13,775 nt of DNA, from positions 1-13,775 of the forward strand of contig JAQXEB010000134.1 of assembly GCA_029251065.1 (NCBI GenBank). Direction: 5' to 3'. Below the pieces are notes generated by a model. It ran no database searches. It saw only the letters and a program-made list of their open reading frames with translations, and was not told where the DNA came from. Position numbers and translations under genes: made by a program. Below are positions 1 to 6,465 of this stretch, one piece after another; the first letter of the stretch is position 1; each line of letters opens with the position of its first letter. Source of the DNA: Luminiphilus sp. (GTDB lineage: Bacteria > Pseudomonadota > Gammaproteobacteria > Pseudomonadales > Halieaceae).

Positions 1-1091
1 ATCGACACCTCAAATCCATGCGCATCGCTAATTAGCGCGTTAAATTTGATACGAGAGTCGTCAAATAAAATACCAGTCGTTGTCTCAATGTCTTTCAAAA
101 ACTGATGTAAATCAGTCGGTTCATTGAAGAGCGTGACCTGCTCGTGCTCCCATCGCTGAAAGTCGAGCAGCTCATTGATCAGCAACAGTAGCGCTTGTGA
201 CGCCCGCTTTGCGATATTGAGGTAGTCTTGATTCTTTGTCGTCGCCACGCTGTAATCGGACATTAAGTCTAACGAGGCAATGATGCTGTGAAGCGGCGTT
301 CTGAGCTCGTGACTGATACTGGCAGTAAACGTATCTTTTGCCTTCAGGGCCTCACGCAGCTCCAACGTGCGCGCCTCCACCGCGTCTTCAAGCGACAGAA
401 ACAAACGTCGGTTCTCGCGCTCTTGTAGACGCAAATTGGTCTTCAACCGCCGTAAACTCGTAGCAAGTTTACCGATCTCGTCCGAGCGAGACGTTTTCTC
501 TAGGTGGTCAGAGTATTGTCGCTCTCCTAATCGATCTGCTAGCGACGAAGCCTCAATAATCGGGAGTAAAACCCGAGTGGAGAGTCGACGAGCGAACACC
601 AGCTGGAGAAGGCAGATGAAGGCGAATGCAAAATAAAGGGGTTGATTCAACGATCGCAAACGCGCGTCTAGTGACTCTCGCTTGAACATCACCAACACAG
701 TGCCTTCAAAGATATTGCTCTCAAACCTGCGCTCTACAGATAAAAACTCTGCGCTGTAGACCTGGTCGACCGAAACGATTTCTTCGCTGGCCGGGAAATA
801 GGCAAAAATATTTTTGTCGCCCTCAGACTCGTTAATAATGGCGATAATGGGATTTCGGGGGTCTGTGGCAACCTGCTCGTTGAGGGCCGCCAATACCGAT
901 AGGTTTTGTTGGTCCAATGCCGATCGAACACTAATGGAGTAGGCAACTGCCAAGCCGGAAAGCTCATCACGAATGCTTTTTTCAAGCTCAGCTTGCTGGC
1001 GATTGGGCAAAAGATACAACATCAACACCGCCACCAAACTGGTCACTACAGTCATCAGCGCGCCGACTTGAAATAGAACGGATCTGTTCAC
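1..1091 (-). CDS. Membrane sensor histidine kinase, partial (3' end beyond window)
   Basis: The open frame has no stop from a GTG at 1091 to the window edge and gives 363 codons. In order it shows a TM helix (about residues 5-29), a periplasmic sensor region (about 30-150), a second TM helix (about 152-167), a HAMP linker (about 168-220), a short coiled coil, and the HisKA dimerisation helix with H-box SHELRTPLHS. The predicted phospho-acceptor is His261. The ATP-binding domain is only beginning at the edge, so a C-terminal receiver or other domain cannot be excluded. The GTG overlaps the stop of the upstream binding-protein gene as GTGA (1088-1091), implying translational coupling. The family autophosphorylates on His and passes phosphate to a response regulator, which is not visible here. 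The periplasmic domain is of no type I can name. From the operon I infer that the signal is sensed with the neighbouring periplasmic binding protein. Confidence 0.9.
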   Translation of the reverse strand, partial: MNRSVLFQVGALMTVVTSLVAVLMLYLLPNRQQAELEKSIRDELSGLAVAYSISVRSALDQQNLSVLAALNEQVATDPRNPIIAIINESEGDKNIFAYFPASEEIVSVDQVYSAEFLSVERRFESNIFEGTVLVMFKRESLDARLRSLNQPLYFAFAFICLLQLVFARRLSTRVLLPIIEASSLADRLGERQYSDHLEKTSRSDEIGKLATSLRRLKTNLRLQERENRRLFLSLEDAVEARTLELREALKAKDTFTASISHELRTPLHSIIASLDLMSDYSVATTKNQDYLNIAKRASQALLLLINELLDFQRWEHEQVTLFNEPTDLHQFLKDIETTTGILFDDSRIKFNALISDAHGFEVS

Positions 1092-1519
1092 TTGAACTCG
1101 AAGACCGCGAGACCTTGCTTCACTTCAGGTGGATCATCGGCCACTAAGATACCGATAGCACCGGCTTGACTCTCCACTGCTTGTATGACCCCTTCCGCAC
1201 TGTCGACATAGTCAGGAGCATTGACGCGCCCACTGAATACCAGTCGGAACCATAACCGCTGCATTACCACCCCCGAGGTTCCCAATAGTTTCTGAGCAAT
1301 GACGTTGAAATGAGGGGATTCGCGCGACGGAAGTACCACTTTTGCAGCGTCTCCTTCGTCCCAGTTCCGACGCTGTCCGCGCAGCAAGGTTTCCAATGAA
1401 TCCAAATCTAACGAAGACCCTTCAGGCGCATTGACAACAATATACGTACTGGCGGCCCAGCTACTATTCGCAGTGGCTAGCCCCAAGATAAACACTAGCA
1501 ATGTGAATGACTTAGCCAT
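1088..1519 (-). CDS. Small PstS-like periplasmic substrate-binding protein
   Basis: The protein is 143 aa with a Sec signal peptide: a Lys near the N-terminus, a hydrophobic core at residues 5-16, and probable cleavage after Ala22 or Ala23. The mature part (about 120 aa) resembles the PBP-like domain of phosphate-binding proteins. It has an LLRGQRRNWDEG segment (45-56), an RLWFRLVFSGR segment (88-98), and a late AGAIGILV segment (119-126), all typical of PstS-like proteins. It is less than half the usual length of PstS (about 320 aa), so it would form one lobe rather than a two-lobed clamp. No ABC permease or ATPase gene is adjacent. The gene starts 8 bp after the porin stop and its stop overlaps the kinase start, so it is the middle gene of a three-gene unit. 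Phosphate as ligand is only a family-based guess; a sensory accessory role for the kinase is an inference from position. Confidence 0.75.
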   Translation of the reverse strand: MAKSFTLLVFILGLATANSSWAASTYIVVNAPEGSSLDLDSLETLLRGQRRNWDEGDAAKVVLPSRESPHFNVIAQKLLGTSGVVMQRLWFRLVFSGRVNAPDYVDSAEGVIQAVESQAGAIGILVADDPPEVKQGLAVFEFK

Positions 1520-1527
1520 CGATTGAC

Positions 1528-2613
1528 TCAGAACCCAAACGCAAGCTGAGCTTCCAAAACAGTACTGTCTTGGTGAGGCTCAGTGGTTCGATCCTCATGC
1601 TCTCTTCGCAACTCAACTTTTAGTGACGCACTGTTGGTTGGAAACCACTCGATACCCACCCCAGCGCGCTGTTTGGTACCCGCTGAAAAATGGACCTCGT
1701 CTTGGGACACATTCACGTAATCAAATAAGGCATACGCGGATAAGCTCTCGTTCACGTGATAGCCCAGGTACTGGAAAGCCGCCCAGTTCAGGTCTCCTTG
1801 ATCAGTCCGATTTGCTGATAATTCGCTAAGGGTCCGCCAAGTCGCACCCTCGTGATGGAAAGACCATGAAACCAGCTCGTAAGCGATATCTGTTTCAGAG
1901 CCAGACGCCAATCCTTGGGGGGGCATGTCATGATCCTGAAGTTCACCATCATGCCCACCGTAATGGTGTCCCCCGTGAAACGGGTTATCACGGTGATTGA
2001 GAATCGTATCTCGGTAGTAGCTGATCATGGTCTTTGATTGAGGTGTTGGCGCCCAACTAAAACTGGCAGTATAAGACTGAACACCGTTTGCAAACGCATC
2101 GTCTCCTTCAGACTGACCGGTTCCAAAGACAATATCGTAGCCGACACCCTCGACCATTGGACTTTGCCCTGACAGACGCAAACCAACCTCGTGGACGGGT
2201 ACAAATCGACCAAACGAACTGGGTCGATTTATTGTTGGGAAAAAATAGCGCCCGTGATGGAAGTTATCGTTCCAGTAATTCACAGGCGTATGCATTTTGC
2301 CAAAACTTACTGCGTTATCACGATTAAACTCGTAACGAACACGGATTCGCTCGATGGTAAATTGTTTGTCTCGATACTTTTCAGCTTGAAACGATGCTTC
2401 TGACAGGAAAGACCAACGCCCACTATTACCCGTCAGAAATAGAGTAGATTCACCCCATTCAAACTCGCGATCTATTGCCTGAGCGTCATCTGATGTCTCA
2501 AGCTCAACATGGGTGAACCAGTTTGCGTTAATGTCTTGAGACTTCGCCGACACCGCACCCAAAGTGCCCACCGAAAAAGCCAACAGTGTTATCACGTTTT
2601 TATGTGCGTTCAT
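1528..2613 (-). CDS. Outer-membrane porin-like beta-barrel protein with His-rich segment
   Basis: The protein is 361 aa. It has a signal peptide with cleavage predicted near VSA-KS (about residue 23), alternating aromatic/polar strands throughout, and a C-terminal ELQ-type strand ending in LAFGF, the terminal Phe signature recognised by the BAM complex. It has no recognisable enzymatic motif and is shorter than the classical general porins. Residues 207-228 form a glycine/histidine-rich segment containing HGGHHYGGHDG, probably a surface loop, with six His among 22 residues. The gene heads a unit followed by the mini binding protein and the histidine kinase. No clear Shine-Dalgarno precedes the ATG. 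A four-codon reading frame (2616-2630) ends two bases before it, and the promoter was not identified. Channel selectivity cannot be read from the sequence; a role in ion or metal access is a guess from the His segment. Confidence 0.8.
   Translation of the reverse strand: MNAHKNVITLLAFSVGTLGAVSAKSQDINANWFTHVELETSDDAQAIDREFEWGESTLFLTGNSGRWSFLSEASFQAEKYRDKQFTIERIRVRYEFNRDNAVSFGKMHTPVNYWNDNFHHGRYFFPTINRPSSFGRFVPVHEVGLRLSGQSPMVEGVGYDIVFGTGQSEGDDAFANGVQSYTASFSWAPTPQSKTMISYYRDTILNHRDNPFHGGHHYGGHDGELQDHDMPPQGLASGSETDIAYELVSWSFHHEGATWRTLSELSANRTDQGDLNWAAFQYLGYHVNESLSAYALFDYVNVSQDEVHFSAGTKQRAGVGIEWFPTNSASLKVELRREHEDRTTEPHQDSTVLEAQLAFGF
1927..1995 (-). other. Histidine/glycine-rich segment of the porin
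   Basis: This stretch encodes porin residues 207-229, with His at 207, 213, 216, 217, 221 and 228 plus Asp/Glu at 209, 222, 224, 227 and 229. The density of His with Asp and Gly resembles flexible metal-binding segments, here within a predicted beta-barrel loop. Metal binding is inferred from composition only. Confidence 0.5.
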
Positions 2614-2658
2614 CGTTAGTAATGTGCCATTTTTTTGACACCAAGAAAAGCAGCAAAA

Positions 2659-2683
2659 AAAAAGCCGGCAATGCCGGCTTTTT
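2659..2683 (-). terminator. Rho-independent terminator after rpsA
   Basis: A perfect 11-bp inverted repeat (AAAAAGCCGGC / GCCGGCTTTTT) flanks a 3-nt loop. On the minus strand the stem is followed by a run of nine T, ideal for intrinsic termination 26 nt beyond the rpsA stop. It marks the end of the gyrA-rpsA block and separates it from the porin unit, whose start codon lies about 46 nt further on. Confidence 0.92.
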
Positions 2684-2708
2684 GAGTATCACACTAAAAA
2701 GCAACGCG

Positions 2709-4382
2709 TTACTGATCGCTCATCTGAGCTTTAATCAGGTCACCAATAGTGCCCGGTGATGCTGCGTTATCCTGCTGCTTGAGCGACTGAACCGCTTCCT
2801 TCTCATCGTCCATGTCTTTGGCCTTGATCGACAGACCGATAGAGCGAGTCTTGCGGTCGATTGCAATAATCTTCGCTTCAACCTTTTCACCCACAGACAA
2901 GACTGAGCGCGCATCTTCAATACGCTCACGACTCAAATCAGCAACCTTGATGTAACCATCAACTTCCTCGTTGAGTTTGACAACGGCTCCTTTGGCATCG
3001 ACTTCAGTCACTTCACCATTAACGATGCTGCCTTTGTCTGACTCTCCCAAGTAAATCGTGAACGAATCCTCTTCAAGCTGCTTAATGCCGAGTGAAATAC
3101 GCTCGCGCTCAGGATCGATGCTCAAAATAACGGTCTCGATCTCATCGCCTTTCTTGTAGTTACGAACCGCTTCTTCACCGGTCTCGTTCCAGCTGATGTC
3201 GCTGAGATGCACCAGGCCGTCAATATTTCCGGCCAAACCAATGAAGATACCGAAATCAGTAATCGACTTGATCGAACCTGAAATCTTATCGCCCGTCGCA
3301 TGCTCGCCCGCGAAGGCATCCCATGGATTTTGCTGACATTGCTTAATACCCAGTGAAATCCGACGACGCTCTTGATCAATATCAAGCACCATTACTTCTA
3401 CTTCGTCACCGAGTTGAACGATCTTAGAAGGGTGTACGTTCTTGTTGGTCCAGTCCATTTCAGACACGTGAACCAGTCCTTCGACGCCCTCTTCAATCTC
3501 AGCAAAACAACCGTAGTCCGTGAGGTTTGTAATGCGCGCGTTCACGCGGCTGCCCTCGGGATAACGATTGGTAATTTCTACCCAAGGATCTTCGCCCAGC
3601 TGCTTAAGACCCAGCGATACGCGGTTGCGTTCGCGATCAAACTTAAGCACCTTCACATCAAGCTCTTGTCCCACTTCAACCACTTCGCTTGGGTGCTTGA
3701 TTCGCTTCCATGCCATATCAGTGATGTGCAGCAGTCCATCGACGCCACCGAGATCAACAAACGCACCGTAGTCAGTGAGGTTCTTGACCACACCCTTGAC
3801 GCTCTGACCTTCTTGTAGGTTTTGGAGCAACTCATCGCGCTCGGCGCTATTCGCGGCCTCCATGACAGCACGACGCGATACCACAACGTTGTTGCGCTTC
3901 TGGTCAAGCTTAATCACCTTAAATTCGAGCTCTTTGCCTTCCAGATGCGCCGTTTCGCGAATCGGACGCACGTCGATCAATGAGCCTGGTAAGAACGCGC
4001 GGATGGAATCGACATCGACGGTGAAACCGCCCTTGACCTTCCCATTAATAACGCCGGTAACGACTTCCTGCGCCACGTGTGCGGCTTCGAGTGTCTTCCA
4101 AGCTTCAGCACGCTTTGCTTTTTCGCGCGACAGCTTAGTTTCGCCAAATCCATCCTCAACAGTTTCCAAGGCCACCTGGACTTCATCGCCGATGGTCAGC
4201 GTGCACTCGCCACTGGCGTTGAGGAACTGATCGCGAGGAATAACACCCTCAGATTTGAGACCCGCGTGAACAGTGACCCACTCGTTATCAATGTCAATAA
4301 CGACACCCGTCACAATCGAGCCGGGTTCCATGTCAACGGTCTTAAGACTTTCTTCGAATAACTCGGCGAATGATTCGCTCAT
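2709..4382 (-). CDS. rpsA: 30S ribosomal protein S1
   Basis: The protein is 557 aa from the ATG at 4382 (MSESFAELFEESL), the same length as E. coli S1. An in-frame extension to 4496 would run into the end of cmk and is not homologous, so it is rejected. Six S1/OB-fold domains follow in order. The first two are divergent and serve 30S docking (about residues 20-87 and 105-171). The next four are canonical RNA-binding repeats with motifs such as NLTDYGAFVDL, VDGLLHITDM, VEGLVHVSEMDW and IDGLVHLSDISW. S1 binds the 30S subunit through S2 and unwinds and recruits mRNAs with weak or structured starts. The gene follows cmk after a 94-bp leader and ends at a strong terminator. The ihfB gene common after rpsA in this class is absent. 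In E. coli S1 represses its own translation through the leader; the same is plausible here. Confidence 0.98.
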   Translation of the reverse strand: MSESFAELFEESLKTVDMEPGSIVTGVVIDIDNEWVTVHAGLKSEGVIPRDQFLNASGECTLTIGDEVQVALETVEDGFGETKLSREKAKRAEAWKTLEAAHVAQEVVTGVINGKVKGGFTVDVDSIRAFLPGSLIDVRPIRETAHLEGKELEFKVIKLDQKRNNVVVSRRAVMEAANSAERDELLQNLQEGQSVKGVVKNLTDYGAFVDLGGVDGLLHITDMAWKRIKHPSEVVEVGQELDVKVLKFDRERNRVSLGLKQLGEDPWVEITNRYPEGSRVNARITNLTDYGCFAEIEEGVEGLVHVSEMDWTNKNVHPSKIVQLGDEVEVMVLDIDQERRRISLGIKQCQQNPWDAFAGEHATGDKISGSIKSITDFGIFIGLAGNIDGLVHLSDISWNETGEEAVRNYKKGDEIETVILSIDPERERISLGIKQLEEDSFTIYLGESDKGSIVNGEVTEVDAKGAVVKLNEEVDGYIKVADLSRERIEDARSVLSVGEKVEAKIIAIDRKTRSIGLSIKAKDMDDEKEAVQSLKQQDNAASPGTIGDLIKAQMSDQ

Positions 4383-4476
4383 TGAATATACCTGTATTAT
4401 CGCTGCAAACTTCGCAGCACCAGCCGTCCTACCCAGCCGGGTCGATTTATAAAACACTGCACGAGGGGTCAGGCCT
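4383..4476 (-). promoter_or_regulatory. rpsA leader with small hairpins
   Basis: This 94-bp spacer between cmk and rpsA is the only sizeable gap inside the operon. Minus-strand RNA can form a stem GCTGC/GCAGC with a 7-nt loop (4402-4418) and a stem ACCC/GGGT with a 4-nt loop (4431-4442). A GGA lies between them, and AU-rich sequence follows up to the ATG. The Shine-Dalgarno is weak (CAGGT, 9 nt before ATG). E. coli S1 uses a similarly structured, SD-poor initiation region for autoregulation; equivalence here is inferred. An internal promoter could also sit here, but no convincing -35/-10 pair was found. Confidence 0.45.
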
Positions 4477-5160
4477 TTAATCGTCGCAGTGCACAATTCC
4501 TTTTTTGGCCACCAAAGACATCACTCGGTCAAACACAGCGTCTGCCGTCATGTCTGTACTGTCGACAACGACGGCATCCTGCGCTGGCACAAGCGGCGAT
4601 ACTGACCGTGTTCGGTCGCGGGTATCGCGAGCTTCTATGGCCTCCAAAAGGCGCGGCAGACTAACATCCTCATCTTGCAGCTGCAACTGGCTTTGTCGTC
4701 TTTGCGCGCGCGCGAGTGCAGAGGCCTCTAAGAATATTTTCAGCGACGCTGCCGGGAAAACCACAGTACCCATGTCTCGACCATCAGCCACAAGACCGGG
4801 AACCACTGCCAATTCTCGTTGACGCGACAGTAATGCATCTCTGACAGACGGCAGGGCCGCGACCGCCGAGGCGCCTTCTGCACCGAGGACCGATCGCACG
4901 TCGTCGGTCACATCTGAGCCTAAATAGAGCACCCGCACGCCCAACGGCGAGGCAACAAACTCAACATTGAGTGAGCGCGCGACGGCCGCTACGGCGGGCT
5001 CATCACCCCAAGCCACGCCTTGCTGTGACGCCGCGAAACCCACTACTCGATAGAGTGCACCACTGTCCAAGAGCCTGAACCCGAGCGCCTCCGAGAGGCG
5101 CTGCGACAGCGTCCCTTTGCCCGAGCCACTTGGACCATCCACGCAAATTACCGGAATCAT
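4477..5160 (-). CDS. cmk: Cytidylate kinase
   Basis: This kinase phosphorylates CMP and dCMP to the diphosphates using ATP in the cytoplasm. From the ATG at 5160 it is 227 aa, equal to E. coli Cmk. Visible motifs are the P-loop GPSGSGKGT (residues 9-17), the DSGALYR nucleotide-binding segment (32-38), the GLVADGRDMGTVVFP core segment, and an Arg-rich lid with RDTRDR. The length matches the long, Gram-negative Cmk form with an extended NMP-binding domain. Two in-frame TTG codons (5161-5166) lie between the aroA stop and the ATG. TTG at 5166 is possible, but ATG matches family N-termini and has GAGAG 10 nt upstream inside the end of aroA. Its 6-bp distance from aroA indicates co-transcription. 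Confidence 0.97.
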   Translation of the reverse strand: MIPVICVDGPSGSGKGTLSQRLSEALGFRLLDSGALYRVVGFAASQQGVAWGDEPAVAAVARSLNVEFVASPLGVRVLYLGSDVTDDVRSVLGAEGASAVAALPSVRDALLSRQRELAVVPGLVADGRDMGTVVFPAASLKIFLEASALARAQRRQSQLQLQDEDVSLPRLLEAIEARDTRDRTRSVSPLVPAQDAVVVDSTDMTADAVFDRVMSLVAKKGIVHCDD

Positions 5161-5166
5161 CAACAA

Positions 5167-6465
5167 TCAACTCTCAACCGAAACTTTGAGACCGACACTT
5201 GCGGCCAACTCGGCAAACCCTGGAAATGAGGTCGCAACGTGGTCGCAGTCATTAATATGAATAGTGCCGGACGCTCGAAGTGCCGCAACTGCAAACGACA
5301 TAGCAATTCGGTGATCGTTATACGTATCAACCTCGCCGCCCTTTAACGGTCCTCCAACAATGACAATGCCATCGTCAAGCACTTCATTTTCAATGCCTAA
5401 CCGCGACAAGCCGTCGGCCATTGATGCAATGCGATCACTTTCTTTAACGCGCAGCTCCTCAGCACCGCACAGTACCGTTCGGCCCGTTGCGCAGGCGGCA
5501 GCAACGAACAGCACATGGAATTCGTCGATAGCCAGTGGAACGAGGTCTTCCGGAATCTCTATCCCCACCAAAGCTGAAGACTTTACCCGGAGGTCCGCCA
5601 CCGGCTCTCCACCCACCTCTCGCTCATTGAGTACCTCGATGTCAGCCCCCATGAGAGTCAAAATAGTGATAACACCGGATCGAGTGGGGTTCATGCCCAC
5701 GTGCTCCAATGTAAGGTCAGAGTCTGGTGCAATCGAGGCCGCAACGAGGAAAAACGCCGCAGACGAAATATCCGCCGGAATATCAAATGTCGCCGCCGTC
5801 AGACGACCCCCGCCCTGTACGCTGATCACGTCATTTTCACGTTCAACTTCATAACCGAAACCGCGCAACATCCGCTCAGTATGATCACGCGTTGGTGCCG
5901 GTTCGGTCACCGAGGTCCGACCGTCAGCAAACAAGCCCGCCAGTAGGACGCAGGATTTCACCTGCGCACTGGCCACGGGCATCTCGTAATGAATACCATT
6001 GAGTGACTGCCCTCCTTTTATGACTAATGGAGGCCGTCCTTCTTGACTGCCAATCTCAGCACCCATGAGTTTGAGCGGATCAGTCACGCGCCCCATCGGT
6101 CGTTTCTGCAGGGAAATATCACCGGTCATTGTTGAGTCAAAACGCTGGGCGGCGAGCAAACCGCTGAGTAAACGGATACTCGTACCTGAATTACCCATAT
6201 CGAGGACATTGTCGGGTTTCTGCAGCCCTTGCATTCCCACGCCGTCAATCTCAATACGACCGTTTTGGGGACCGCGCACCGTCACACCCATGTCTTTAAA
6301 TGCCTGGACCGTACACAGCGCGTCATGCCCCTCTAAAAAGCCAGTGGCAATAGTCGTGCCCTCTGCCAGCGCACCCAGCATCACTGTTCGGTGGGACATG
6401 GACTTGTCACCCGGCACTCGAATAGCGCCGTGTAGCGAGCCTCCAGACTCGACTTTAAACTTCAT
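5167..6465 (-). CDS. aroA: 3-phosphoshikimate 1-carboxyvinyltransferase (EPSP synthase)
   Basis: The enzyme joins PEP to shikimate-3-phosphate to give EPSP, the sixth shikimate-pathway step, before chorismate. The ATG at 6465 gives 432 aa and is chosen because GAGGAG lies 4 nt upstream. An extension to 6492 would lack this. Motifs: GDKSMSHR (19-26, PEP/S3P binding), GNSGTSIR (91-98), KRPMGRV (121-127), TRDHTERML, DEFHVLF with the catalytic Asp, EELRVKESDR and DHRIAMSF. The pattern of these motifs (SLQKRPMGRV, ASAQVKS, MNPTRSG, GGEPVADLRV) is that of the CP4-like class II enzymes rather than E. coli class I. The residue equivalent to CP4 Ala100 is Gly94. The start lies inside the end of tyrA (11-bp overlap, different frame), so this is an unfused version of the TyrA-AroA fusion found in pseudomonads. 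Confidence 0.97.
   Translation of the reverse strand: MKFKVESGGSLHGAIRVPGDKSMSHRTVMLGALAEGTTIATGFLEGHDALCTVQAFKDMGVTVRGPQNGRIEIDGVGMQGLQKPDNVLDMGNSGTSIRLLSGLLAAQRFDSTMTGDISLQKRPMGRVTDPLKLMGAEIGSQEGRPPLVIKGGQSLNGIHYEMPVASAQVKSCVLLAGLFADGRTSVTEPAPTRDHTERMLRGFGYEVERENDVISVQGGGRLTAATFDIPADISSAAFFLVAASIAPDSDLTLEHVGMNPTRSGVITILTLMGADIEVLNEREVGGEPVADLRVKSSALVGIEIPEDLVPLAIDEFHVLFVAAACATGRTVLCGAEELRVKESDRIASMADGLSRLGIENEVLDDGIVIVGGPLKGGEVDTYNDHRIAMSFAVAALRASGTIHINDCDHVATSFPGFAELAASVGLKVSVES

Noticed and set aside
2616..2630. Four-codon upstream frame as a regulatory leader peptide for the porin
   Set aside because: It has no ribosome site, no meaningful residues and no attenuator structure. It is kept only as a side note in the promoter finding.
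3372..3818. 148-aa plus-strand open frame inside rpsA
   Set aside because: It lies antisense to strongly conserved S1 repeats, has no ribosome site, and its composition is what the reverse frame of repeated S1 motifs would give.
4383..4496. N-terminal extension of rpsA to 4496
   Set aside because: The extra 38 residues are unlike any S1 and overlap the end of cmk. The ATG at 4382 restores the exact family length.
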